In this document: positions 24,217 through 35,068 of the stretch, piece after piece
Position numbering within the stretch: the first letter of the stretch is position 1
Layout of the letters: every line of letters starts with the position of its first letter
Source of the DNA: Hemerocallis citrina
Taxonomy: Eukaryota; Streptophyta; Magnoliopsida; Asparagales; Asphodelaceae
Direction of reading: 5' to 3'
Assembly (NCBI GenBank): GCA_017893485.1
Contig: JACEHZ010000589.1
Location: 1,428,501-1,492,500 of the forward strand
Length of the DNA: 64,000 nt
Position numbers and translations under genes: made by a program
Notes under the pieces: model-generated
Told to the model about the DNA's origin: nothing
Databases searched by the model: none
The model's input: the letters and a program-made list of their open reading frames with translations, nothing else

Positions 24217-25970
24217 AGAAAAGGTGGAGTACGGCCACCATGTTTCATTAAGAAGAAATTAATGATATAAACCCAGAGAACTGTGTCAGAATACAACATA
24301 CAAACAGGAAATAAAAACATACATTAAGCAACATGATCAGTACAAACAATAAATCTTTCTAACAACCCTGGAGGGCAGGCCGACAAATAAGTTCGATCCA
24401 GCAAAATTGTATGTACGTCAGTTTAGCTTCGTACACTGCCTTCACGACACATGCACACCTACCCGAAACTAGATAGCAGGATTTTAACACCCTTCGCTTC
24501 CTGCCCACTCATCGCTGGGGGGACCCCATCTTTGGGCCCAAGCCCCGCAGGCCGACTTATGACACCACGACACCTGCACAGCAACCGCACCCTCCCACCA
24601 ACTCCACCACTCATCCAACAAACTCGCCAACAACTCCCACAGCCGCTACCAAAGAGGTAGTCGTGAAGAGGATACCTTCACCTCTCTCACGATTGTGCTA
24701 TCTCAGACGATTTCTCACCAAACAACTATCTCGCTCACCCCACCAAAAACCACGCTTCAGAGCCGTAGAGAGGATACATTCACCTCTCTCACGCTCTTGC
24801 TCTCTCAGACGATTTCTCACCATACAGACTCAACTCGACTCTTACTCCCAACGAGGGAAGATGCGACGCTGTTACGAGACAGTGACTTAAGCTGGATGAA
24901 GCTCAATAGCCTGATAGGCATCATCGTTGGACACCCAAACAAGTGAGCGCACATCATGGAGGGACCCCATCTTCGGACTCAAGCCCCACAATCGTGCAAT
25001 ACAACGTGCTACACAGTTCCCACCTTCCATAGCGGCCTGGCCCCACGGGCCCCATACCGAACCATCGACCTCACACATTTGAGCCACAGATCTAAGGCGT
25101 TCACGACAACAGGCGCGGGAGGATGCTCTGGCGCGACATAGTCGCTCCGCTACATTTGCGACAAGCACCCTGAAAGTTGAGACAAGTGAGACGGACGACG
25201 GTGTCGATAGAAGGCGTAGGGCACAAGAGTAGCGAGTGAGCACGTCTCATGGAGGGACCCCATCTTCGGGCCCTAGCCCCACAACCGCACTACACCGCAA
25301 ACTTCACACCTCTCAAGATCTCACCCCACCTCTCAAGATCTCACCCCAACAGAAAGGGGAACAAACTCCAGCCTCTATTTTTCACTCTGCCATCAACACA
25401 AATCCCGACTACTTCGCCGACTACACTAACCCTGGTGGCCCAAATCACGGCTGCAGATCACCGTAATTGGCCCCGAGAGCGTGGACATGGTGGTGGCGGC
25501 GAAGGAACCGTTCCGGCACCGGTGATGGAGACGGACGACGGCGTCGGTAGGAGGCAAGGTGCAATGGCTACCGCCGGCGCTGAGAAACCGGCGCACCGCC
25601 CGTTGAGAGGCACTGGATCTGAAGGCGAAGTCACCGTGGGTCTCCGATCAGAAGGCTCAGTCCCCGATCTGGAGGCGAACCCACAGGATCTGACGTCGCT
25701 AGCTCCCCACCGTCAATTCCTTCGAACCCGACTGCGCCGTGAGCTGGAGCGCAGGAGGACAGATGGCCGCCCTTGGATATGACGGAGCATTGTCTCGGTG
25801 TCGTTGTCGTGGGGCGAGGGGCGACAGAAGGGGCTAGGGGCGACGGAAGGGGAGATGGACGGAGCGTTGTGGCGATGGAAGGAAAGTTGCAGCTTCACCT
25901 TCGTGAAGTGCAGGGAGGAGGGTACGGGGGGGAGGAGCTAGCCGCCGCCCCCCCCTAGGGTTGCTCAGAT
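24217..25970 (-). repeat. GC-rich repeat, possibly a shortened LINE on the minus strand
   Basis: Composition switches sharply to GC-rich. On the minus strand it begins with AACCCTAGGGGGGGGCGGCG (like plant LINE 5' ends) and ends with TTAATTTCTTCTTAATGAAA beside a TA tract, like a LINE 3' end. No reverse transcriptase is present. Internal repeats: GGGACCCCATCTTCGG-like phrases near 24530, 24960 and 25255, and a 102-bp tandem pair around 24669 and 24771 (TTCACCTCTCTCACG). The minus-strand frame at 24887-25243 is open for 118 codons but has no domain I know. Class uncertain. Confidence 0.35.
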
Positions 25971-26924
25971 CTAGGGTTTTGGTTGGTTTCTTTTTTCAGA
26001 TCTAGTTTGTCTCTCTGAAATGTTCTTGAGAGAGAAACTCAGTTGAAGAAAAAAAGTGTTTGCTAAAAATAAATACTTACAATTTGGAAATTCATTCTCA
26101 GTCTTCTCTGATAAAATCATTTTTAGTATATATAGATAGCATTATGGGCCCAGTGCATAATTTTCATAAAGTACTTGCTATATGTAATTTGTATAATTAC
26201 TACTGTAGCTAGTAGCAGAAAATGTATTTTCCGATTTAAAATGCATGGTTCTTTATAGTTCCCACACGCAACTAAACAACCAAACATATTTAATATTAAA
26301 GACTAGTACTAGTACGCACCTCCAATTAGACGGTGTTCCTTCAAACCATTAACCACGAAATTCTCGTGCAGCAAATATTGATCCATCCTTAACTACACTT
26401 ATTCTATCTGTAATCACGAGAATGTCAATGAATCACTAAATAGAAAAAAATAAATAAAAAATCAAGTGAAATCGGAAGAGAATATTACTTACCTCTAACG
26501 TACGTACTTTTGATGGAGAGGAGGGATAGAGTCAATCTATATATTACTATTTATAATGCTACTCCAAAAGCAATTCAATAAATTTCCGAGATTCCTTTTG
26601 CTAATGCTACGTACAACTAAAATTTGATCATCAATGTGTTTCAATATACTAGGCACGACTCTTAAAAATAAAATACTAACATAATTATTGCTATTTAATT
26701 CACTAATACTTATTGCAATAATTCGTCCGTGCGATGGCAAGAACGAACAGATGTGCTACGTAATTAATTTTCTAAATTAAGTTAAAATTTTGGAACCAAT
26801 AGTATATATACTGTTTAATGAATTATCACATGCATGCATGTGTGCATATTTAGAACAATTATTGGATGAAATATCTCTGAGATTTGTTTGGCAGAAAGAG
26901 CAGTGTTTGCAAGATTTGTGGAAT
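25971..26924. other. intergenic DNA, no gene seen
   Basis: AT-rich sequence with no recognised element ends or coding regions. Confidence 0.5.
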
Positions 26925-27198
26925 TTAGGGTCCGTTTCGATCGGGTTTTAAAAGCAGTTCAGTTTTTAAAATCAAAATATAGGATAATTTTGTTTGAACA
27001 ATTTTTTTAGAAACTCATTTTAAAAATTAACATTCAAAATCTATGTTTAAAATAAGTTTTTGAAAACTTAAAAAACCTGCTTTCTGAGATAAGGTTTTTC
27101 ATTTCCCAAACATACTGTATTTGTATATGTATATGTATATGTGTATACATCATGTACGTATACAATATGTATGTATATAGTATGTACGTATATGTATG

Positions 27199-27232
<34 letters not shown>

Positions 27233-27613
27233 TCTCTAATATTATAATGGGAGAGTTGGGGTTGTCATTTGTCAACATACAAACCCGTGTCTTGCATGCG
27301 CAACTCCAACTTTCCCATTAATTACAACAAAAATAAACAAATTAATAAAATCACCTATTTAAAATATGCAACGCACGTGCAAAACAAATTTATAATATTT
27401 TTTAACACTAAACACACAAATATGTTGCACGTACAACTCAAATTCTACTTATAAATACGTGCATTGCATGTACAAATTGTAGATTTTCCTTCAAAATATT
27501 TTTTCCAATTATGTGCAACGCACGTCCAACTCCAAAACTATTTCTTAACACGTATATCGCACGTAAAAAACTCTAACTCTTATCAAAACGTGCGATGCAC
27601 GTGAAAAATACAA
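27233..27613 (+). mobile_element. Helitron-like element carrying repeated hairpin motifs
   Basis: Starts A|TCTCTAATATTATAATGGG and ends near hairpin ACGTGCGATGCACGT followed by GAAAAATA and CAAG|T, a one-base change from CTAG|T. Inside, the CGTGCAACGCACG-type hairpin recurs about six times at 45-70 bp spacing (near 27370, 27425, 27458, 27515, 27550, 27593). Confidence 0.5.
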
Positions 27614-27727
27614 GTTATATATTATTATATAATTTTATATATATATAATTATTGCATAATATATAATATATAATTATATACATAATTATTATATTTATTA
27701 TGACATAATATATTATTATTATTATTA

Positions 27728-27903
27728 CTAGCAATTTACACGTGCGATGAACGTCTTAATAAATATATATATATTTTTTCAGTTAAAATTTAGACATAGT
27801 CGGGGTTTGAACTTAAGATCTCCTTAATATTTATGCACGTGTGTTGCACGCGTTGGTAGATTTACAAATGACACTAAGACCTTCTCCCATTATAATATTA
27901 GAG

Positions 27904-27904
<1 letters not shown>
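27728..27904 (-). mobile_element. mini-Helitron (177 bp) in opposite orientation
   Basis: On the minus strand it starts A|TCTCTAATATTATAATGGG at 27904, identical for over 20 bases to the start at 27233. It ends ACGTTCATCGCACGT, GTAAATTG, CTAG|T at 27728. Together with the plus copy this makes an inverted pair flanked by ATA and ATT microsatellites. Confidence 0.55.
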
Positions 27905-27955
<51 letters not shown>

Positions 27956-28150
27956 TTTTATATATGTAATTATATTATATTATTGTTACATACATATAAT
28001 AATAATAATAATGACTAATATATATTATATTATTATTATTATTTTATATATATACGATAATTATATTATATTATTATTTCATATATATTATTATATATAT
28101 GTATATTATTAAATATGTTTATTATAATAAATTATTTTATATTATTATAT
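27904..28150. repeat. ATT microsatellite and AT-rich simple sequence
   Basis: About 16 ATT units (27904-27953), then mixed TATA/ATT runs. A mirror AAT run lies at 27200-27231 on the other side of the Helitron pair. Confidence 0.9.
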
Positions 28151-28365
28151 ATCAGTATGTATGTATCAGAGTATGAATACTGTATATACATACAACCAAA
28201 CCCATACATACATTATATGTAATAGTATACAATATAGAGTATTTATGTATATACATATATACATAAGTACGGATTATATATATACATACATATTGTATAC
28301 AGTTTACCAAACACCTTTTATACTTTAATTTTGAAAAAACTATTTTATGAAGAAAGTTTACCAAA

Positions 28366-28986
28366 TGTTGCCGCTAATTTCGGTGTGGGGGCAAACAGAT
28401 AGTATTTGTGAGTTCTTGGATAACCTGAATAGCAAACACCTAACCTGTTCCGCCGGAGTTTGACCGCTGACTCCCGACGTTCACCTGCAAAGAAGTGCGA
28501 GACACCGGGGTTGATCCCGGCGATGCACCCTCCGACGCTCAAGTCAGTAACCAGAAATGATTAAGAAAGAGCGTTTAACTAGCAAAAGATTGATCACCTC
28601 TTAATGGAGATGGGTGGGGGGTATTTATAGCCGCCGTTGGGATCAAATAAGAAATGTGATTCCTGTGATCTGATAAGGCGTAAAATCCTCGTAATCAGAT
28701 TAGGAATGTAATCCCTTAATTCCCGGGGAGAGGATAGTCGCGAATCAGGCCCGTTGATTTGGTTCAATCAGAGACCCTAATTCTATCCTGTCGGACTGGG
28801 TTTGTATCGGGCCGGGACCCGTACCCAGCTGAGGTGGATCCGTTCGCAGGTTATTGGATCTGTGAGAAGGAGACCCAGTACCCGCTTCGGACCCATTTGC
28901 ATGTGAAATTACCGTTTTACTCCTGAGCTTTAAGATTCGTGTCCGATGTGAACGGTCCCGATTTAATCCTATTATTAGCCATATCA
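28366..28986 (-). repeat. 3' LTR of the gag-only element
   Basis: On the minus strand it runs TGATATGGCTAATAATAGG to AAATTAGCGGCAACA. A G-rich polypurine stretch (GGGAGTGGGGGGCTCG on the minus strand) precedes it. A TATAAATA box lies at 28622-28629 (minus). Confidence 0.92.
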
Positions 28987-29430
28987 CGAGCCCCCCACTC
29001 CCGAAGACTGAGTTTGATCAGCCTTTGAGGAGTAGTTTTATTGTTCTAATGGCGTACGGGATTTTATCGGTGTTTTTAAGGGAGTTTGGATCTTGCTCGG
29101 GGTGTAACGGTGTTATTCTGGGCTTGTAAAATGCCCAAAAATATCCTCAGAATTTTCTAGATTTTTGGTGATTTTTCCAGATTTTTCTGAATTTTTTCTC
29201 ATTTTTTTGAATTTTTTATTCATTTTTCGAATTAAATAATTAATTATTGAGAATATTAATTAATTATTCTAATTTAATAATTATTTTTTCAGAATTTAAA
29301 AATAATTTTTCTGAATTAATAATTATTTTTAGAATTTTTAATTAATTTTTTTCCATTTTTAAATATTTTTTCGGATTTTTTAAATAATTAAAACAAATAA
29401 ATAAATAAATTAATTAATTAAATATTACCT

Positions 29431-29755
29431 GGACACGTGGCGCATTTCTGAACGTCGATCGTGATTAGATGGCGCGCATCGCAAAGTAGATCATGATCTG
29501 GACACGTGGCGCATTTCTGAGCGTCGATCATGATCAGATGTGCGCGCATCATGAGGCAGATCACGTTCTGGACACGTGGCGCATTTCTGAGCGTCGATAG
29601 TGTCGCGACGCGAATTTTGAGACGATCGGACGGATCGTGTGGGTCGGCGAGTATTTTCTCCAATTACAGGGTCGGTGCATTGGTACTTCGGTTCGGCACC
29701 TCGGCAGTTGGCCAAACGCAGCGAGATGAAGCCACGTGGACCGCCACGTGGCAAT
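29431..29755. promoter_or_regulatory. cluster of five CACGTG boxes with a 70-bp tandem repeat
   Basis: GGACACGTGGCGCATTTCTG occurs three times, with CACGTG at 29434, 29503 and 29573 (spacing 69 and 70 bp). Two more CACGTG boxes follow at 29733 and 29745. The first three are in GACACGTGGC, a textbook G-box/ABRE context. The cluster lies just inside the 3' LTR of the gag-only element. Confidence 0.75.
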
Positions 29756-29759
29756 TTAT

Positions 29760-31700
29760 TTAATTTTTTTTAAACTTTTTTTTTCTCTTCTTTCTTCTGT
29801 TTTCCCGCTGCTTCTTCTTTGTCTGCTCCGTTCTTCGACTTCGCCTCGTCTCTCCTTTGGCGTCGTCCTCATGCCCCCGACCTCGACCCCTCTCCGAACT
29901 CATCTGGCGAGGATCTCGGCGAGGAGGAGGTGGAGCTGGAGCTTGGCGTGGCGAGCAGTCCGTAGTTGGTGCAGAAGAGGAGTTTGGAGCTTTGGTGATA
30001 GCGGTGTAGAGTTCGGCGACAAAGGGAGCTCGCGAAGGAGAGCTCGGAGGGCGTGGAGTCGGAGCTCGCGTTGTGGAAGGCGAGCTCGTTGTCGAACCTT
30101 CAACTGAAGTGTAGAGCTCGGAGGTGGAATGTTCGGAGCTCGCCATTGCCATGGTGATGGGTTCGAGCTCAGTACGGTGAGCTCGACGTTGGCGAGGCTT
30201 GGGTTCTTCGTCGGAGGGGTGCTCGTCGGAGGTGGTGGAAGTATGGGCTCGGCCCCGGAGCTCGACTGGAGGAGAGCTTGGTATGGGCCGAGGTGGATCG
30301 CAGCGTTGGTGAGCTCGACCTGGGCATCGGCTCCTTGCTCGAGGGGGAGCTAGATGCCTTGGAGTTCAGCAGCGAGCTTTTGAAGAAGATGGGTTCGGCT
30401 CGACGACGGAGAGAGCTCGGCGAGAGTGAGAGCACGAATGTGGTCGTCGGAGCTCGACCTCGCCATATTCCGAAGCTCGAGCTCGTGTGAAGTCGAGGTG
30501 GAGCTTCGAGCTTTGTCGATGGCTCGGCGATGGAGGTTCAACGACAGAGCTTGAGCGCTGTCTTGGAGTTCGGAGGATGAGGTGAATGTTGGCCATGGCG
30601 ACGCTCGAGATGAGGGAGGAGCTAGGAGTTTGTAGCTCCCTGTTGGGTTTGTTTCGCATGGGTGCTCGGTGAGTTTTTCTTTTGTGCTATTTTGGCGGGA
30701 GATTGGAAGAGAAGAAGAAGAAGTAGGAGAAGCTGTTTATGGGGTTCGGGTTTTTGGGTTCGGATCCCCTTAACGGGTCCGAACCCCCCCCCCCCCCCTT
30801 TTTTTTTGTTTTGTTCTCTTCTCTTCTCTTCTCTCCTCCTTCCTTGCTGCTCGGCAGATGCGTCTTGTTCGGCAGATCCGAGCACGGATTTTAAGGTGCA
30901 TTATTGCCACTTTGCAGTTCGGTAGTTCGGTAGCTCAGATTTTAGATCCGAGCTACGTGGCTCCATCTGGACGGTTGATCACGATCGTGGTGCGAATCAC
31001 GAGACAAGAGGCACGAGTTTCGAGAAAACGTTATCTTGTCGTTTTGTGGAGACGTGGCGAGATCTGAGCTGTTCATCATGTTTTAGCACGAATTTTGAGA
31101 CGATCCGACAGTGGGATGGGATCGGCCGAATTTTTCTCCATATGTGGAGGTCGGTACCTCGTCCACTCGGCTCGGTAGTTCCCCTTCTGCCCATAGTAGC
31201 TCGGCGTAGAGGAGGGGTCGGAGATCTACCTTTGCTCTTCGGCTTGAGAGGATGGGTCGGCATATGGGAGAGGTGAAGAGCTCTGGAGCTCTGCCTCTGT
31301 TCTGTTTGGTTTGGGAGATTTTTGAAGAGGAGCTCCGCTCCTAGGGGGGAGAAGATGTGCTAGGAAGATCTTCGTAAGAGCCATGAGAAGACCCATTCTT
31401 TCAAGTGAGTGCAAGGAGCAACTCTATGGGAGAGTTTTGAGCTCCGAACTCGCATAGAAGAGGCCCGCTTTGGAGGCGAGCGGAGTGAAGAGCTCAGACC
31501 TAGGAGAGAGCGATCTGGAAGACGAGTTATGAGGAGCAACTCTAGGGGAGAGTTTTGGGATCCGAACTTGCTTAGAAGAGGACCGCTTTGGAGGTGAGCA
31601 GAGGGAAGAGCTCGGCTCTGGGAGAGAGCCATTTGGAAGATGAGTTTGAGGAGCAACTCTAGGAGAGATTTTTAGCTCCGAACTCGCTATTTTAGTGAGA
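29760..31700 (-). other. GC-rich untranslated region of the gag-only element, full of GAGCTC
   Basis: GAGCTC occurs at least 13 times between about 30028 and 30490 and again several times around 31090-31690. Long overlapping open frames on both strands are a side effect of the GC-rich composition and show no known domain. Confidence 0.7.
31411..31690. repeat. tandem repeat, about 119-bp unit, 2.4 copies
   Basis: The phrase GAGGAGCAACTCTA recurs near 31414, 31531 and 31648, each followed by GGGAGAGTTTT-like, TCCGAACT and CCGCTTTGGAGG blocks. Confidence 0.85.
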
Positions 31701-31706
31701 GAATCA

Positions 31707-31918
31707 ACGGTTGTATGAGCAGTTCCGAATAGCGAACCACTTCTAACCCGCTGAAGAGCAGGTTATTTGAAGAGGAATCGAGCCAAGTGTTGGACTCCGA
31801 ACCATCGGTAGAGTTGTTCAACGGTTGTGGGAGCAATTCCGAATAGCGAACCACTTCTAACCCGCTGAAGAGCAAGTTATTTGAAGAGGAATCGAGCCAA
31901 GTGTTGGACTCCAAACCA
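31707..31918. repeat. tandem repeat, about 103-bp unit, 2 copies
   Basis: Two nearly identical copies begin CAACGGTTGT and contain TTCCGAATAGCGAACCAC and GAGCCAAGTGTTGGACTCC. Confidence 0.9.
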
Positions 31919-32184
31919 TCGTTGCTAAAGGTTAGTAAATTGCGGGAGCAGCCATGTAGAAGAAGCTGGACTCTGAACCCACCATTTAAGAGAGTCATGA
32001 CTCGGAGAGATAGAGAAGCAGGAGCAATAATTTTCAATGAAAAGATGTAAAGTTTGAAATAAACTAAGTGGCCGCTTCAATTGTAGAACCCCGTATTTTC
32101 AAATATTATTTTAATTATTTGAAAATGAACTTTAAATGATTTTGAGTATTTGAAAAATATTTTCTAAAAGATTTATCTTGTGTA

Positions 32185-32201
32185 CACGTGCAAAACACGT
32201 G
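32185..32201. promoter_or_regulatory. pair of CACGTG boxes 11 bp apart in the LTR upstream region
   Basis: CACGTG at 32185 and 32196, about one helical turn apart. Repeated in the 3' LTR (39865, 39876) and, one box changed to TACGTG, in the solo LTR (57338, 57349). Confidence 0.6.
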
Positions 32202-32559
32202 CAAATGACTTTTGAGAAGTTTGAAAATTTTAGTTTTCCTTATGAAAAATCATTATTTATTATTTGAAAATTATTTAATATTTTTCCAGATTTTTCTGAA
32301 ATTAATTATGCTATTTGCAATTTTTGAGAAAAGAAGGACTTATTTGCAAAATTGACATTTTGAGGGTTTAAAACGCAAAAATGCATTTGCTGGACATTCC
32401 GATCAGTATTTGTTGAAGTTTGGAAATATATTTTCTATTAGATCCTAACTTAAATGATATTTGATTTAAATTTCAAGAATAGAATTATATATGCAAGATG
32501 TATTTTGGAAAGGAGTATTTTGCAAAAGAGGGAATATAACCCTAATATTCTATCCGGCA

Positions 32560-32566
32560 TATATAA
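32560..32566 (+). promoter_or_regulatory. LTR TATA box
   Basis: TATATAA, about 480 bp into the LTR and about 130 bp before the candidate splice donor. In the 3' LTR the same place reads TATACAA. Confidence 0.6.
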
Positions 32567-33248
32567 GGGAAATCCTTTTCCCAGCCGTCATTGAGAACTC
32601 ACAGAATTTTGAGATTATTTTGAGGAGCAAAAAGGAGGATTCTTGGATCTAGCAAGGAGAAAGCTTTTGGCGGATTTTCATCAAATCAAAGGTGAGTGGT
32701 TTGTTTTGTTGTTTTGTTTTGCTCTGCTTGTTTTGTTTGTCTTGATTGATGAATGACGTAAGATCTTGTTATGCTTGTTTGTGATCATTATGCCATTATT
32801 TTGTTAGTCCCATTGAATGTATGGTATGGATCTTTTATTTGTTATGGAGGATGAGAACTCTTGTTGATATTTGAACCATGTATGAGAAAATATTAAGATT
32901 TGTTGAGGAAATGTTGATCTATGAGATCGTATTGTTGGGAGACATATTAAGAATTGATTTTGTTGTGATTAGATAGTAAACACCTGGACCTTATGGTTGT
33001 AAATCAGATTTGGATTAAGTTATGGAAGACATTTTGTTGAGAAAAACCCTAATGGGAGAATTAAGAATTGAGATCATGAGAATATGAGATTGGAGAAATT
33101 GATTGATTGAGTAATGTAACCATGATGGAGATTATTGAGAATTGTTTATTTGCCTGGATATAAATTAATTTTATGATCGATGAATCTTTAGAATACTCCC
33201 GTTTGATTTGTGTTCAGACCTATACTTTTTGTAAATCTGTAGCCGACA

Positions 33249-33571
33249 GTCGACTGGACTGCGAAGCAGTCGACTGGTACGAGCCTACTGTGTATTTTCA
33301 GTCTTTGAGTTTTGTTCGGGACAGTCGACCTAGACAGAGGTCAGTCGACTGATCCTCTGTTTGTGATTTTGTTCAGTCCTTTCGGGACAGTCGACCTATG
33401 ACTTTTCAGTCGACTCAAATACTTAGATTATTTTGATGAGGACTATTTGAATTTGTCTCGGGGCAGTCGACTGATGACTTGTCAAGTCGACTGGTCATGC
33501 CTTAGATTATTTTTTTGTAAAATGTTGGGATATGTCCTCTGGACAGTCGACTGGTCCTTTATGCAGTCGAC
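33249..33571. repeat. five pairs of GTCGAC palindromes at 19-20 bp spacing
   Basis: GTCGAC starts at 33249/33269, 33324/33344, 33390/33409, 33466/33486 and 33546/33566, mostly as CAGTCGACTG. Copied in the 3' LTR from 40928 onward. Confidence 0.95.
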
Positions 33572-33944
33572 TGGTCCTGAAGGATCTTTGTATTTGATTG
33601 TGAGATATTTTGTTTAGTGTTTGATTTTAAGATGTTCAGTTAAGTATTTGTTTTTGAGATGTTCAGTTAAGAACATGATTTTGAGATATTTTGTTGAGCC
33701 ACTTGTTAAGTGGAATTTGTTCAGATATTTGTTTTTGAGTCTCTAGAGGTAGGTGACCCTAGTATACCGGTGTTTGTTCAGTTATTTGTTGAGGCCCATC
33801 GAGGCAAATTTTCAGTTATTCAGATTTTTAGTCCGGTAGGGTACACTACTCTAGGAGATTTGTTCAGTAACCCAAACTAATAAGGACAGGCATTAGTAGT
33901 GTCATGACGAATGAGAACTTGAGTTATGCACCTCAGTATGGCTT

Positions 33945-34230
33945 TTGATGTAGGATTTAATCTCCTGAATTATCCAAGTAGTTAACTTGTGATGTGTGAT
34001 TTATCTCCGAAATTATCCAGGTAGTTAACCTGTGATGCGAGGTATTTCTCCTGAATTATCCAAGTAATTATCTTGAGATGTGGGATTGAACTACGGAATG
34101 ATCGGAGTCGAGACGACGCTTTTGGGGTATTATTGTGATAAGGAATCTATGTTTAGATGTGGGATGATCTCCTGAATTATCCAGGAAAAATACCTGTGAC
34201 GTGGGATCAATCTCCGGAATGATCAAGCAT
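33945..34230. repeat. degenerate tandem repeat of about 55 bp in the LTR
   Basis: Four to five units share CTCCTGAATTATCCAAGTA, gttaacttgtgatgtg. Also present at 41625-41910 and, inverted, at 54600-54880 in the solo LTR. Confidence 0.8.
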
Positions 34231-34827
34231 GGGCAAATTATCATAGTCTATCTTCATCTCTTAGTAGTCATCGTTGTCAGCATGTAGTCATGATGTTTTC
34301 TTGAATCACTTTTATGCATTCGGATTTCCTGTTTTTACACACTTGGCTTTTGGTTTTGGTATCACCCATTATTCTTTTGTCGTACTTCATACTTTAGTGT
34401 TTGATTATTATTTGTTGGATATTATGTTTTAAGTTCATTTATGCTATTGGTTTGATTTGTTACCACTCACACCATTTATGGCTGACCCCGTAGTTTTGGG
34501 GTTAGGGTTCAACTCTAGCCTCACATGTTGCAGGTTATTGCTTAGATTGGAGGTTGGATGCTTGAGTTGGCAGTTTGAGATAATTGGATTATTTAGTGAT
34601 TGGTGTAAAACTGTAAAGGATATTTCAGATCATTATTGAGTTGTAAATAAAATATTAATGTGTGTTGAGATGTTTAGACTTCCGTTGTAATTGTAATAAT
34701 TGTTGTAATAAAGAAGAAAAATTTTAGTGGTGTTGTTGGTGTTTATTGTTGTATTGAAGTGGATTGCTGGGATTTCGCCACTTATTTTCTAAGCTCTCAT
34801 ATTAGAAATTTGGGGCGCTACAGAGAT

Positions 34828-34839
34828 TGGTATCAGAGC
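34828..34839 (+). promoter_or_regulatory. tRNA-Met primer-binding site of the chromovirus
   Basis: TGGTATCAGAGC, five bases after the 5' LTR end, complementary to the 3' end of initiator tRNA-Met. Confidence 0.92.
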
Positions 34840-35068
34840 TCTGCTTCAATGTAATAATAGACATAGTATGACAACCAACCTAGGTGTGGACACTAGAGAG
34901 TGAGTACCTAGGTGTGGACATCAGAGTGTGAGTATCACATAGAATTAAATTATGATGTTTGGTTTGAAATCATGGTTTGGGGTATGGTTATGGCTTTGCC
35001 ATAGGGTAATGATTTGAGTTTGAATTGTATGTGTGCTCTAACTTTACCCTCGTTTTGCAGTAATCACG

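Larger units (their letters stand above)
32692..34533 (+). other. candidate leader intron within the LTR (1842 bp)
   Basis: The donor AAAG|GTGAGTGG and acceptor TTGCAG|GTTATTGC bracket most of the LTR. The same two junctions are kept in the solo LTR at 53864-57445 (donor 56528, acceptor 54152, minus). A similar pair is seen in the LTR at 59659 (AAAG|GTAAAC at 60248, TTACAG|GTCC at 63752). Splicing is inferred from conservation. Confidence 0.5.
32082..34822 (+). repeat. 5' LTR of the chromovirus
   Basis: TGTAGAACCCCG...TTGGGGCGCTACA. It contains a TATA box at 32560, a leader-intron donor at 32692 and acceptor at 34533, the GTCGAC array (33249-33571), 55-bp repeats (33945-34230) and an AATAAA at 34707. 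Confidence 0.97.

Noticed and set aside
29736..31656. Many open frames of 60-130 codons on both strands
   Set aside because: They come from GC-rich, GAGCTC-rich repeats inside the gag-only element; none has a recognisable domain or plausible codon pattern.
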